A stretch of 64,000 nt of DNA from contig MBPM02000050.1 in assembly GCA_001695595.3 (NCBI GenBank), positions 62,001-126,000 of the forward strand, given 5' to 3'. The stretch is from Plasmopara viticola (lineage: Eukaryota > Oomycota > Peronosporomycetes > Peronosporales > Peronosporaceae). This document shows positions 54,482 to 63,835 of the stretch, in pieces. The notes below the pieces were generated by a model. It was given only the letters and a program-made list of their open reading frames with translations. It ran no database searches and was not told the DNA's origin. Each line of letters opens with the position of its first letter. Position 1 is the stretch's first letter. The translations under genes and the position numbers were made by a program.

Positions 54482-57400
54482 ATGGACTTGCATGAGGCTT
54501 GTGAGAATGGTAACGAAGAGCGGGTACTCGAGTTGTTAGGATCCAGTGCGTGTTCGTCTCCAGTGTCGCAGCTTCGAGCTCGAGGTTTGGCAGGAAGGAC
54601 GGCTCTCGTTACAGCGTGTATGGGCGGCCAAGCCAATGTCGTGCGTCTGTTGTTGGGCAAGAGATGTGTCGTGTACTTTACAAGTCGGTCGTCGGAAACG
54701 GAAGTTCGAGAGCTACTAGAGCCACTAGTGCACAGGTTTTCGCAACTTTCTCCCTTGGATGAGCTTTTTAATGTGTCAATGGTGACAAAAGATGGGTTTG
54801 TCGTGCCGAGAGCTGAAGTTCAACTCCCTCTACAGTGGACAATTCCTCCCCAAGATCTACTTAATGGTACACTGCACATGGATGATTTTGGCAACACACC
54901 ACTTCAATGCGTGAGTTGTTTTGGATGTGGCTCGAATGTAACGCACCTGGACAAAGACTTGGACATAACCAAGCAGCTGTTGCTCCATGGGGATCTCCCG
55001 AATCTCCCCAAAACAAGCAACAAGTGGACGCCGCTGCATTGGGGAGCGTACCATGGTAATCACGAGCAAATTGCCATGTTATTGGATCCTGTTTTGCATG
55101 CTGGAGGTGGCATTCCTTGCTTTGCAAAGATTCAGTTTGCGATTCCAGTCGTAGTTGATAGTGACAATCTCTTTCCCGTTGACATTGCTGGACGTCGTGG
55201 ACTTGCTCTTCGAGAGGATAGAGCAACGTTGTTGCAAGCACTCAATGCACAAGAGAGGCAACAAGAGTACCGTCGCTGGCGTCTACGTCTTGATCACGTT
55301 CAAGTTGTCCGATTCTTCATCCGCGAGTTTCTTGCAAATAGTGTCCAACTAACACGGTACGTGGCCGAGATGAATGGTCGCAATCCACAATCTATCAAAA
55401 AGAAGAACAAAGTACAGCTTGTGAATACGCAAGACGTTATTCGGTACGGACAGCACCTTCTCTACTGGGCTGGCTGCTTTGGTCTTGTTGAGGAAGTGCA
55501 ATCTCTGCTTCAATTGGAATTTCAAACATCAATTATCTGTCACAGTGCCAATGAAAGAGCTGTGGACAGTATGGCAACTATTGACAATAAAACGGCAACG
55601 AGTTCTTTGAAATTGCTTTATTCATGCTCGTGTGAATTTGATAAGAAACAATCAGTACTTCACGCAGTTGCAGCTCTTGGTCAAATTGACGTTTTTAAAC
55701 TTCTTCTCGAAAAACTGCTTTGCGAACAAAGAAATCTTTGCAATGCGATTGAGGTGCAAAGATGGAGGGTGGAAAAAGATTTGATAAAAGCAAAGCAGAA
55801 TGTGGTCATACCGGCAACATTAAATACAGAGACGTTCGAGGGAGCGAAAGAGAACAATGGCCAAGAATGCACAGAGCGGTTAAATGTACTAAAGCTTGTG
55901 GACGCTGGATGGCTCAACTCTCGCAACGAGACGCCATTGTTTCAAGCAGCTTTGTACCGTCAGGACCATGTTGTGCATTGCTTTACGAGCATTCTTAGCC
56001 TTAAAAGTATTGCATGGGAACTTGAGAATGTCAACGTTGAGGGGTCTTTACTTTATCATATTGTGAATAAAACTGGTCGACAAATGCTTGGCATTGAACA
56101 CCAAGCAGCTCGACCTGAATACGTGATGCTCTTTGACCAAGAGCGAAGAAAACAATTTAAAGATTCTATCATCAAGACACTGCAAGAAGAGAGCGCTTTT
56201 GCTCCGTCTTTAATTGTGACTCGGTCAGGGTCATCAAAAACAAAATCATGCAAAACCGTTAAAAGCGATTATCTGTTCATCAGCGTGTCAGATGACGTGC
56301 TCATTCAACAAGCTCAAGAACTTCAGCTCAAGGTGAAACATCGTGGATCGGCAACGCGCTCCATCTACAAATCTCATTCTTCTGAACTCTTTGAAAGCTT
56401 TCGATCTTTGCAACGTCAACAGGTGATTCTTAGTGTCATTCAACGAAAGATTCATCTACAAAAGCACATAAAGAATGGCAACTTGAAAATGATGTTTCCC
56501 TTGCACGACACCATGGGGTGCCGCCACATTGTTCGTCAGTGGGGCTATACAGACTCAAACGAGCGCATTTTCCAGCCTTTTGCCGGCAATAGTCTCGAGC
56601 AATTTTTCCTAGAGCGAAAACAACATCAATATGAAATGTTATGGCCACTGGTCACGTACTTTGGCGAGAAGCATGCGTTCTACTACGCCTTCGTGATGTT
56701 CTACACAGTGTGGCTTGTACCAATTGCTGTCATTGGAGTGGCTTGTCAAATGCTTTGGTTAGCAAATAATGTAAAATTTGTACCCCCTCTTTTTGCCATT
56801 GTTGTTTCGATTTGGGCCACGCTTTTGGTCGAGCGCTGGAAGCGCAAACGAAGTGAAATTCAGCAAAAGTTTGGCCATTACCGACGTAATCGTAGCGAAG
56901 AAATGCCAGGTTTTTACGGCGATTTTCGAGTCGAACCGACGACGATACGGGCCAAGAGTGCAGTAACCGTGAGCTTTCCAAGGGCATTTCAGCTTGTTCG
57001 AATATATACTGGACTTCCCGTGTTGCTGACGATGGCCGTAGCAGCTGTGGTGATTTTTGTTGTTGTAAAATCAAATATTGCGTCATCGACCGTCGTGATC
57101 AACGTCATGCCATGGTTCCCACGAGTATTGGTGCCGTACGTTGTACCGTTACTGAATGCTATCCTAATGCTGGTACTCGACAATTGGTACACTCGCCTTG
57201 CTCGCTCGCTAACTGTATGGGAAAATCATCGCACAGTGTGGGAATTTGAAAGTATGCTGGCGACCAAATTGTTTTCATTTAAATTTCTAAATGCTTTTCT
57301 CTCCTTGTTTTGGATCGCGTTCATGGATCAAGACGCAGTCGCTCTTCGTAAACAGCTTTTGATTATCATGGGCGTGCGGCAACTGTGGAATTCAATCAAA

Positions 57401-58954
57401 CGGGACGTTGTACCAATGTTTCATGTGCGACAGAGGTGGAAAAGCGCAGGGGTACGTTTTCACTCCTTGTCATTGGTATCACGAAGGCCACATTCGTATT
57501 TTCGGTTTCTTTCAAGGCACGAGTGGTACAATGCAGAATTATCTCATCGAAACCATTCTGTTCGTGAAAAGAGTTCGATTTCGCCTTCACTCAATATTGT
57601 AGTACAAGAATTGATGTACCCGCCTGATTTTCTCATGGAAAAGCAAATGGAAGTTGTTCTTCAGTTTGGATACGTCACCATGTTTGTGTCTGTCTTGCCT
57701 GCAGCACCCTTGTTGGCTCTAGTAAGTAACGTTGTGGCCATGCGTCTCGATGTCTTAAGCTGCACGCAAGTTAAAAGGCGTCCACTCTATGAAAGTGAGA
57801 CTGAAGTGTCTACTTTCATGAGCATTCTCGAATTTATGAGTTTCGCTGCTGTAGCCGTGAATTGTGCCGTGCTTTTCTTTACTACTCGGTCGGATTTTGA
57901 GAGTCTGATTGAAGTTGTTTGGCCAACTTGGACAAAAGAGGAAGATTCAAGTACTTCTTTAAGTGGTGACGTAGCAGAAGTTTGGCTTTTACTACTTATT
58001 GAACATATTGTACTTGGTACAAAGGCTTTAATGTCGCTTGTCATTGAAGACTCGGCGTCATGGGTGCGTTTAGATGAAGATCGAGTGGATGAAGAGGAGG
58101 AAAGAATGCTTGAGGTCGAGCCACTTTCTCATTTAGATGGGGCAAGTAGCCATTCTGAAGTACAGAAAACGACAATTGATCGGGGAAAGGAAGACCAGTC
58201 TCGATTGAATCAAACTCTAGCAAAGGAGTACGTCGCGGCTCTTTTGGAGCGAGATGAAGCCTTAAAACGGGAACAGCAACTCCGAAAGCTGCTCGCTGCA
58301 TTAATCCAACCTGCAGAAAAAAAAGCCGCTAATCAGTCAGCTATTGTTTCACCGTCAAACAATAACTCAGTCAGCGACTTACAGTCTTGTGAGCCCGATC
58401 AAAACCGTCTCTTGAATCTTATGAAAGACAATCACACAGAGGCATCAAACACGCCAGTAAGCAGCACGATACAAGTGACAAGAAGGCAGTGCTTTGTGTG
58501 CTTTGCACTACGAAATCTTCACACACCTACAACGAAGCGATGCCTTTCGTGTCACATTGCATTGTGCTTCGCTTGCGACGAGACCGTTCACTTGGACGAC
58601 CTGGGAGTGAAAGAGCCCGTTCATTTTCGGATAACGATACCACTTATCACGCCACAACCCAGTCAGGTGGTAAGACGAAAGCCAGACAGGTCAAACAATG
58701 CAGACGAGTGTCACGTAGCTCGAGGCAGTAAGGTAGAGAAGAAAGCATGGATAGAGCTGCGACGACACGTAGAGGCCTTTATTTCGCAGAGCAAGACCGC
58801 CAACATCCAGTATCCGCTGACAAGCGATGAAGCGTTAAAGCGTTGTTGTGGCAATATTTCCATTGCCTTGCGCTATCTTCGCAATCACGAACGACAGCGT
58901 ATCTACTTTTCCATAAACGCCGGATTCAACAGTCTCCCACCACTTGGTCAGTGA
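54482..58954 (+). CDS. Ankyrin repeat, anoctamin (TMEM16) and B-box fusion protein
   Basis: Intronless gene for 1490 residues with three parts. Residues 1 to about 510 hold ankyrin-type repeats, e.g. 'LAGRTALVTACMGGQANVV', 'KWTPLHWGAYHGNHEQIA', 'QHLLYWAGCFGLVEEVQSLL' and 'NETPLFQAALYRQDHVV'. Residues ~670-1196 are an anoctamin domain with eight or more hydrophobic segments: 'YFGEKHAFYYAFVMFYTVWL', 'VLVPYVVPLLNAILMLVLDN', 'QMEVVLQFGYVTMFVSVLP' and 'LLLIEHIVLGTKALMSLVIE'. The Glu in 'QMEVVLQFGYV' lies where TMEM16 proteins have a Ca2+ ligand. Residues ~1240-1275 look coiled coil. Residues ~1335-1385 form a B-box-like zinc site (C-x2-C, C-x2-C, C-x2-C and His residues, 'CHIALCFACDETVHLDD'). Anoctamins are Ca2+-activated ion channels or lipid scramblases. 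The ankyrin and zinc parts suggest scaffolding. The stop is 12 bp from the stop of the convergent gene. Confidence 0.87.
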   Translation: MDLHEACENGNEERVLELLGSSACSSPVSQLRARGLAGRTALVTACMGGQANVVRLLLGKRCVVYFTSRSSETEVRELLEPLVHRFSQLSPLDELFNVSMVTKDGFVVPRAEVQLPLQWTIPPQDLLNGTLHMDDFGNTPLQCVSCFGCGSNVTHLDKDLDITKQLLLHGDLPNLPKTSNKWTPLHWGAYHGNHEQIAMLLDPVLHAGGGIPCFAKIQFAIPVVVDSDNLFPVDIAGRRGLALREDRATLLQALNAQERQQEYRRWRLRLDHVQVVRFFIREFLANSVQLTRYVAEMNGRNPQSIKKKNKVQLVNTQDVIRYGQHLLYWAGCFGLVEEVQSLLQLEFQTSIICHSANERAVDSMATIDNKTATSSLKLLYSCSCEFDKKQSVLHAVAALGQIDVFKLLLEKLLCEQRNLCNAIEVQRWRVEKDLIKAKQNVVIPATLNTETFEGAKENNGQECTERLNVLKLVDAGWLNSRNETPLFQAALYRQDHVVHCFTSILSLKSIAWELENVNVEGSLLYHIVNKTGRQMLGIEHQAARPEYVMLFDQERRKQFKDSIIKTLQEESAFAPSLIVTRSGSSKTKSCKTVKSDYLFISVSDDVLIQQAQELQLKVKHRGSATRSIYKSHSSELFESFRSLQRQQVILSVIQRKIHLQKHIKNGNLKMMFPLHDTMGCRHIVRQWGYTDSNERIFQPFAGNSLEQFFLERKQHQYEMLWPLVTYFGEKHAFYYAFVMFYTVWLVPIAVIGVACQMLWLANNVKFVPPLFAIVVSIWATLLVERWKRKRSEIQQKFGHYRRNRSEEMPGFYGDFRVEPTTIRAKSAVTVSFPRAFQLVRIYTGLPVLLTMAVAAVVIFVVVKSNIASSTVVINVMPWFPRVLVPYVVPLLNAILMLVLDNWYTRLARSLTVWENHRTVWEFESMLATKLFSFKFLNAFLSLFWIAFMDQDAVALRKQLLIIMGVRQLWNSIKRDVVPMFHVRQRWKSAGVRFHSLSLVSRRPHSYFRFLSRHEWYNAELSHRNHSVREKSSISPSLNIVVQELMYPPDFLMEKQMEVVLQFGYVTMFVSVLPAAPLLALVSNVVAMRLDVLSCTQVKRRPLYESETEVSTFMSILEFMSFAAVAVNCAVLFFTTRSDFESLIEVVWPTWTKEEDSSTSLSGDVAEVWLLLLIEHIVLGTKALMSLVIEDSASWVRLDEDRVDEEEERMLEVEPLSHLDGASSHSEVQKTTIDRGKEDQSRLNQTLAKEYVAALLERDEALKREQQLRKLLAALIQPAEKKAANQSAIVSPSNNNSVSDLQSCEPDQNRLLNLMKDNHTEASNTPVSSTIQVTRRQCFVCFALRNLHTPTTKRCLSCHIALCFACDETVHLDDLGVKEPVHFRITIPLITPQPSQVVRRKPDRSNNADECHVARGSKVEKKAWIELRRHVEAFISQSKTANIQYPLTSDEALKRCCGNISIALRYLRNHERQRIYFSINAGFNSLPPLGQ

Positions 58955-58966
58955 GAAAAAATGCTC

Positions 58967-60033
58967 TCACTCCTCGACGAGTAAAAGAAGCTGACGGCGG
59001 GCAAAATACTCGCGAATGGCACAAATGTCGTCGGGAGACGTACGACAGCAGCCACCAAAGAAGCGTGCGCCTGCATCGTACCACTTGGGTAAGTACGTAT
59101 TCCAAGGGTTGTGCCCATTGGCGCTGTTAGCCGGTAGCCATTTCTTGTTGACACTATCCCAGTCTTCGCCACTATTTGGATAAACAGCCTTTGGCCAGAA
59201 GCAGTCCAACTCGAGCAACAGACTCTCGACATATTGCGGTGGTGTGCAATTGATACCTATAGCCAGCAACTGCGATGGGTCTCGGAGTTGAGTTAAAATA
59301 TTTGGCACTCGAGCAATGGGCTCACTACTGTTGAGCTCTTTGCCATTGTGGCAAACCACGGCGATGATGGCATGAGCACTTGGAAACTCGTTAAGCAGGT
59401 CTAGAAAAGCTTCAACTTCCACAAGACAGGGAATGGTCTCACAGATTAAGACATCAACTGATGGGTGTTTTGAAAAGAAAGCAAAGCGGTGTCTGTGCCA
59501 GGCCACAAGCTCATCCTTCGTCTTGTTATAATTCCCACGGTATTCCTAAATATTAAATTTAACAATGAAAACAATACGTAAACAAAATAGTGACCATCAC
59601 TCACGGATCCATCGGCCAGTGCGGCGCCGTAGCAGCCGATACTAGCACCTACAAGAGGCTTGACACGTTTGCGTAGCTGCAGTTCGTGCCACACGGCGTC
59701 CCGTGCCTGTACGCTCAGGTCAATACTCTTAGCAAAAAGCTTTTCGACGTCTTTAATGGACGTAACGCCCTCCCGTTTGAAACCGTCAACGGACGCTTGA
59801 TAGCTGACAGTCGTGGCCACGTCGGCACCTGCTAAAAAGTACTGTTTGTGTGCATTGACAAGGACGTCTTGGAGATGCTGGTTCTTGTCCAGAAGCAAGG
59901 AAGCGGACCAGAGGCTGCTAGTACTGAAATCCACGCGCACGTCTTTTTCCAGTTCAGTAGCAAAGCCACCGTCCAGCACAATGACGTGGCTCTTGTCGTT
60001 TCGAAGGTGCTGTAGACGACTCAACGGCTTCAT
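58967..60033 (-). CDS. Homocysteine S-methyltransferase
   Basis: Zinc enzyme that moves a methyl group from S-methylmethionine (or AdoMet) to homocysteine, giving methionine. Exons 60033-59605 and 59545-58967 flank a 59-nt GT-AG intron (gtgagtg...atttag) in phase 0, giving 335 residues, the usual length. I chose the ATG at 60033 over the in-frame one at 60096 because family members start shortly before 'VIVLDGGFATELE'. Other family motifs are 'GADVATTVSYQAS', 'PLVGASIGCYGAALADGSE' and 'YRGNY' across the junction, 'DVLICETIP', 'AIGINCTPP' and 'FFGGCCRTSP'. The Cys in GINC and the double Cys in GGCC are the three zinc ligands. Together with the salvage fusion at 6306 it makes two methionine-recycling genes in the window. 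It shares a ~200-bp divergent promoter region with the MFS gene. Confidence 0.93.
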
Positions 60034-60234
60034 GGCGTACGTGCTGGACAAAATAGTGTGAGACGCATATAGCTGGTAAATATAGCGATCAAGCAAGAGG
60101 ATTGGAAGAAAAAGCTGAACGGCAACCTGATGACATCTGTCCTGATAAACTTTTGATGACTAATTGAAGGGCTTTCTTTCGGAAGGAGGGAAAAAAAGTG
60201 CGAGTCAGTAGTGGGCTTCATTTCTCAATCGGTG

Positions 60235-61572
60235 ATGTGTCAAGTAAAGGCTACAAGTAAGACACCGCTCGTGGCGCCTTTTAAGTCCCTGCACTCATTA
60301 TGGCAGCCTAAGCTTATGTACCTCATTAGCAACGCGTGGACGTCGGCGCAGATGAATTATTTGACGATCTTTTATCAGCAAACAGCGCAGTTTTCTAAGA
60401 TGCAGATTGGCATTTTACAGACTCTGCCGTGTGTATGCACACTTGTGGCGCCACCGCTTTGGGGCGCAGTGGCTGACTACATTGAGAACCAGCGACTTAT
60501 TCACATCATGTGCATCGTCACGGGGGCACTTCTCATGTTTGCGATGCAATTTTTCTACTGGTCCTTTAATTGGATGGTTCTTATCGTCATTGTTTCGAAC
60601 TTTCAAGTGGCACCGACTGGTTCGCTACTGGATCATACCGTGCTGGCTCTCCTTGACAAAGTCGGTGGCGAGTATGGCAAACAGCGATTGTTTGGTGCAC
60701 TCGGTTTCGGTGCAGGAGCCTACATCACGGGCCTCATCGTAGCCGTCGTTGGCATCTCATGGTCTTTTAACTTGAGTTTAGCTTTTGGGCTGACTTCATT
60801 ACTGGTACTACGTACGATCCCGCCACTGGAGGACATGCATCTACTGGAAGACGTGGATCTGGAGAGTGATGACGCGGAAAGTCCAACGTTCATGGAAAAT
60901 GTCCGGCTGATTTACGAGAAGGCGGATGTGGTCGTGCTGTTTTGTGTCGTCTTTTTAATGGGAATTATGTATGGAGTACTTTCAAGCTTTCTGACTTTGA
61001 ATCTCTACAACCTGTCGGGTCAGGATGCTCAAATTGTTGGTATTGCTATCATGTGCGAGACCGCTTCGGAATTGCCGGCATTCTTCTACTCTCACCAGAT
61101 TATTAACCGGTTCGGCATTGTAAATGTACTGCTGATATCAATAATCGGGTACTTTTTACGCGTTTCCTACTATGCCGTCATGACCAATGCGTGGAGCGCT
61201 ATTCCCTTTGAGTTTCTACATGGTGTGACGTACGGATTGGCGTGGGCGGCGTGTACGCAGTATGTGTATTCGGCAGCTCCTCCCGGCTGTGAAGGTACAA
61301 TTATGGGCGTCTTGAATGCTGTACAGAATGGACTTGCACGCGGCGCTGGTACACTTATTGGTGGTTATGTTTACCAGATTTATGGGGCTCGCTACATGTG
61401 GTTAATCACGGATTTGGGCGTGCCTTTGTCGCTTATTGGGTTGTGCCTGTTTGCACGTTTGAAAAAGATCGAAGTCGTTATCGAGACGACTTATCTGGAG
61501 GAGGCCGAGATTTTCTCACCCCACCCAGGCAACCCGCAAGCACTAATGCCACACAATAGTCACGACCATTAA
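60235..61572 (+). CDS. Major facilitator superfamily transporter, MFSD6/MFS_1-like
   Basis: Intronless gene; the first ATG is at 60235, giving 445 residues (an upstream in-frame GTG at 60211 is unlikely as a start). About twelve hydrophobic segments are visible. 'LPCVCTLVAPPLWGAVADYI' is the MFS signature between helices 2 and 3, with GxxAD. 'GKQRLFGALGFGAGAYITGL' and 'GVTYGLAWAACTQYVYSAA', then 'GVLNAVQNGLARGAGTLIGG', are hallmarks of the LacY-related MFS_1-like/MFSD6 group. A central acidic loop ('EDVDLESDDAESP') separates the two halves. The C-terminal tail is cytoplasmic, about 40 residues and His-rich at its end. The substrate is unknown; MFSD6 relatives and bacterial homologues move sugars or nucleosides, but that cannot be assigned here. 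It is head to head with the homocysteine methyltransferase. Confidence 0.85.
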   Translation: MCQVKATSKTPLVAPFKSLHSLWQPKLMYLISNAWTSAQMNYLTIFYQQTAQFSKMQIGILQTLPCVCTLVAPPLWGAVADYIENQRLIHIMCIVTGALLMFAMQFFYWSFNWMVLIVIVSNFQVAPTGSLLDHTVLALLDKVGGEYGKQRLFGALGFGAGAYITGLIVAVVGISWSFNLSLAFGLTSLLVLRTIPPLEDMHLLEDVDLESDDAESPTFMENVRLIYEKADVVVLFCVVFLMGIMYGVLSSFLTLNLYNLSGQDAQIVGIAIMCETASELPAFFYSHQIINRFGIVNVLLISIIGYFLRVSYYAVMTNAWSAIPFEFLHGVTYGLAWAACTQYVYSAAPPGCEGTIMGVLNAVQNGLARGAGTLIGGYVYQIYGARYMWLITDLGVPLSLIGLCLFARLKKIEVVIETTYLEEAEIFSPHPGNPQALMPHNSHDH

Positions 61573-61628
61573 ACTGGCATTTTAGAGCTATATATATAAT
61601 AAACGTAAGAATTACTACATGTCTCATT

Positions 61629-61695
61629 GTAATTGGCTGAAAGATAATCGCGTATTAATTGGCTGTAACTAAGTCCTATTTTAATTGGCAGTAAT
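61629..61695 (-). promoter_or_regulatory. Three inverted CCAAT boxes upstream of photolyase copy 2
   Basis: The motif attggc (reverse of gccaat) occurs three times in 61631-61690, about 95, 70 and 43 bp before the ATG at 61727. The second and third share the longer core taattggcngtaa. Such spacing and repetition suggest NF-Y-type promoter elements of the downstream gene. They could also serve 3' processing of the MFS gene, which ends at 61572. Confidence 0.35.
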
Positions 61696-61726
61696 TGAAG
61701 TTTTGCGCACTCGATCTTAAAGTCTC

Positions 61727-63835
61727 ATGACGGATCAGACGCCACCGCTTCTACTGTCTCCGAGCGAAGTTGTAGAGGACGCAGATCTCGAATACTTTGC
61801 CTCCTTGTTGCTGGACACATCCGATGGCGATCCGGGTCTATTGGACTCGACGCTGGACGCAGCAGCACTCGATGCCGTAGACGCAGCTATCAACGCGCCT
61901 CATGAGCTTGTCTCCGATGCGCAATCGACGCCCAATTTATTGCAGCAGCAAAGTGGAGATAATGAAGATACAAAAGAGTCAAGTTTGATCAAAATTAGCT
62001 CTGGATCGAGTCCAGAAAAACAGGTTGTAGACGACATTAGGATTCTCATGTGGTTCCGACGCGACCTCCGTGTGCATGACAACTTGGCGCTTTCTGCGGC
62101 CTTGGAATGGATCAAACAGCATCAACTCAAGGAAGGAAGTTGCAAAGTGGAATTTATTCCGCTGTACATTGTGCACCGCCCCAAGATCATGCTTTGCGGC
62201 GTAAATCGATTCCAATTCATGCTTGAAAGCGTCTCGGACTTGGCTAGCGCGTTAACCGCGCGGGGCTCGCGACTCGTAGTGGCGAAAGGAGATGGAGTAC
62301 AAGTGCTGAGACGTCTACTGCCTGCGTGGCGCATCTCACATTTATTTTTTGACGGAGCAAGTGAGCCATTCGCTATCAATCGCGATAATCGAGTCATAGC
62401 GTTGGCGAGACAATTGGGTGTCCAAACTCATGTGACACACGGATACACGCTCTACGACCTAGATGCAGTCATTGCTGAAAATGGAGGAGAACCACCCAAA
62501 ACGTACACGGCATTTCTTCGTGCACTAGCTCTTCAGTCCAAGCCACCGAAGCCACTTCCGACGCCGATAAAAGTCCCAGCACTTGGGTATCTACCCAGCG
62601 AGCTCTATCAGCAAGTGGTCGATTACTGGAAAAATCGATTAAAACCTGATCCAGTAGCTCACGTAAAAGAAGAGAAAGTCAACGGCAACGGAGTCGAACA
62701 CAAGGAGAAAGAAGACGACCCGGACGAAAAGACTCGGCAAATTCAAGAGATTGCGGGTCCTGAGCAACAATTTACACTTCCAGAGGTTACAGATTTTGGC
62801 TACGAGATTCCAGATCGCCATCCATTTATTTACGGTGGAGAACAAATTGCGCTGAGTATTTTGCGTGACTACTGTCGCAATGAAGGTCGTGTAGTCCGAT
62901 TTGAAAAGCCAAAGACATCTCCAGCACAAACAACGCCATCTGCCTCAACTACGTCCCTAAGTCCGTATCTGTATTTTGGTTGTATTAGTCCACGGACATT
63001 CTTGCATCACGTTCGAGCCATCCAGGAACTTCATGTAAAGGCATTATCAGCTACACCTGTGAGCTTGGATGGACAGCTGCTTTGGCGTGAGTTTTTTCAC
63101 TGCCACGGCCGAGCCAATCCGTATTTTGACAAAATGGAGGAGAGTCCTACTTGTCTGCAGATTGACTGGCGATGGCATACGATTCCAGAGAAGGAAGAAG
63201 CGATGACTGAAGACGATAAGCTCGCTAGGTCGCAATTTAAAGCTTGGTCTGAGGGTCAAACGGGCTTTCCTTGGATCGACGCGATTATGATTCAACTTAA
63301 AATAGAAGGTTGGATGCATCATTTAGCCCGCCATTCGGTCGCGTGTTTCCTTACTCGCGGTGATCTATACATTTCATGGGTACGAGGACTCGAGGTCTTT
63401 CAAGAACGGCTGATTGATCACGACTGGAGTATCAATGCTGGCAACTGGTTGTGGCTCAGTAGTAGCTATTTCTTCTCTGCCTACTTTCGAGTGTATTCTC
63501 CATCGACGTTCGGCAAGAAATGGGATCCTGAAGGTCTTTTCATCCGAAAGTACGTGCCAGCTCTGAGCAAGATGCCAGTCAAATATATTTATGAGCCTTG
63601 GAAAGCGCCGATGACTGTACAACACGCTGCAGGCTGCCTCATCGGCAAAGACTATCCATTTCCGATCGTAGACCACAAGATTGCGATGCGTCGATGCATG
63701 GCAGGCATGAAGCAGTCATACACTATCAATAAATACGGCACGCCACCGATCGCGCGGCCACCCACCAGTCCTCGATCCAAGCGACAGCGTGAGAATTCGA
63801 GCTCGTCCGAGACGTCCGAAGACTCAACACAGTAA
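61727..63835 (+). CDS. Cryptochrome/photolyase family protein, (6-4) photolyase-like (copy 2)
   Basis: Intronless, 702 residues from ATG 61727. Same family as the gene at 52563, with about 100 extra acidic, disordered residues at the N-terminus ('EDADLEYFASLLLDTSDGD'). It also has a charged insertion near residues 305-345 ('VKEEKVNGNGVEHKEKEDD') between the two domains. Core motifs match: 'MWFRRDLRVHDNLALSAALE', 'TSLSPYLYFGCISPRTFLHH', 'GQLLWREFFHCHGRANPYFD', 'GQTGFPWIDAIMIQLKIEGW', 'MHHLARHSVACFLTRGDLYI' and 'DWSINAGNWLWLSSSYFF'. The HH-LARH histidines expected for (6-4) repair are present. The C-terminus ends in a basic then Ser-rich tail ('SPRSKRQRENSSSSETSED'), possibly a nuclear localisation signal. 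Light sensing, repair or both are possible. The Ser-rich tail and acidic head are absent or shorter in copy 1, suggesting divergence of role. Confidence 0.9.
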   Translation: MTDQTPPLLLSPSEVVEDADLEYFASLLLDTSDGDPGLLDSTLDAAALDAVDAAINAPHELVSDAQSTPNLLQQQSGDNEDTKESSLIKISSGSSPEKQVVDDIRILMWFRRDLRVHDNLALSAALEWIKQHQLKEGSCKVEFIPLYIVHRPKIMLCGVNRFQFMLESVSDLASALTARGSRLVVAKGDGVQVLRRLLPAWRISHLFFDGASEPFAINRDNRVIALARQLGVQTHVTHGYTLYDLDAVIAENGGEPPKTYTAFLRALALQSKPPKPLPTPIKVPALGYLPSELYQQVVDYWKNRLKPDPVAHVKEEKVNGNGVEHKEKEDDPDEKTRQIQEIAGPEQQFTLPEVTDFGYEIPDRHPFIYGGEQIALSILRDYCRNEGRVVRFEKPKTSPAQTTPSASTTSLSPYLYFGCISPRTFLHHVRAIQELHVKALSATPVSLDGQLLWREFFHCHGRANPYFDKMEESPTCLQIDWRWHTIPEKEEAMTEDDKLARSQFKAWSEGQTGFPWIDAIMIQLKIEGWMHHLARHSVACFLTRGDLYISWVRGLEVFQERLIDHDWSINAGNWLWLSSSYFFSAYFRVYSPSTFGKKWDPEGLFIRKYVPALSKMPVKYIYEPWKAPMTVQHAAGCLIGKDYPFPIVDHKIAMRRCMAGMKQSYTINKYGTPPIARPPTSPRSKRQRENSSSSETSEDSTQ

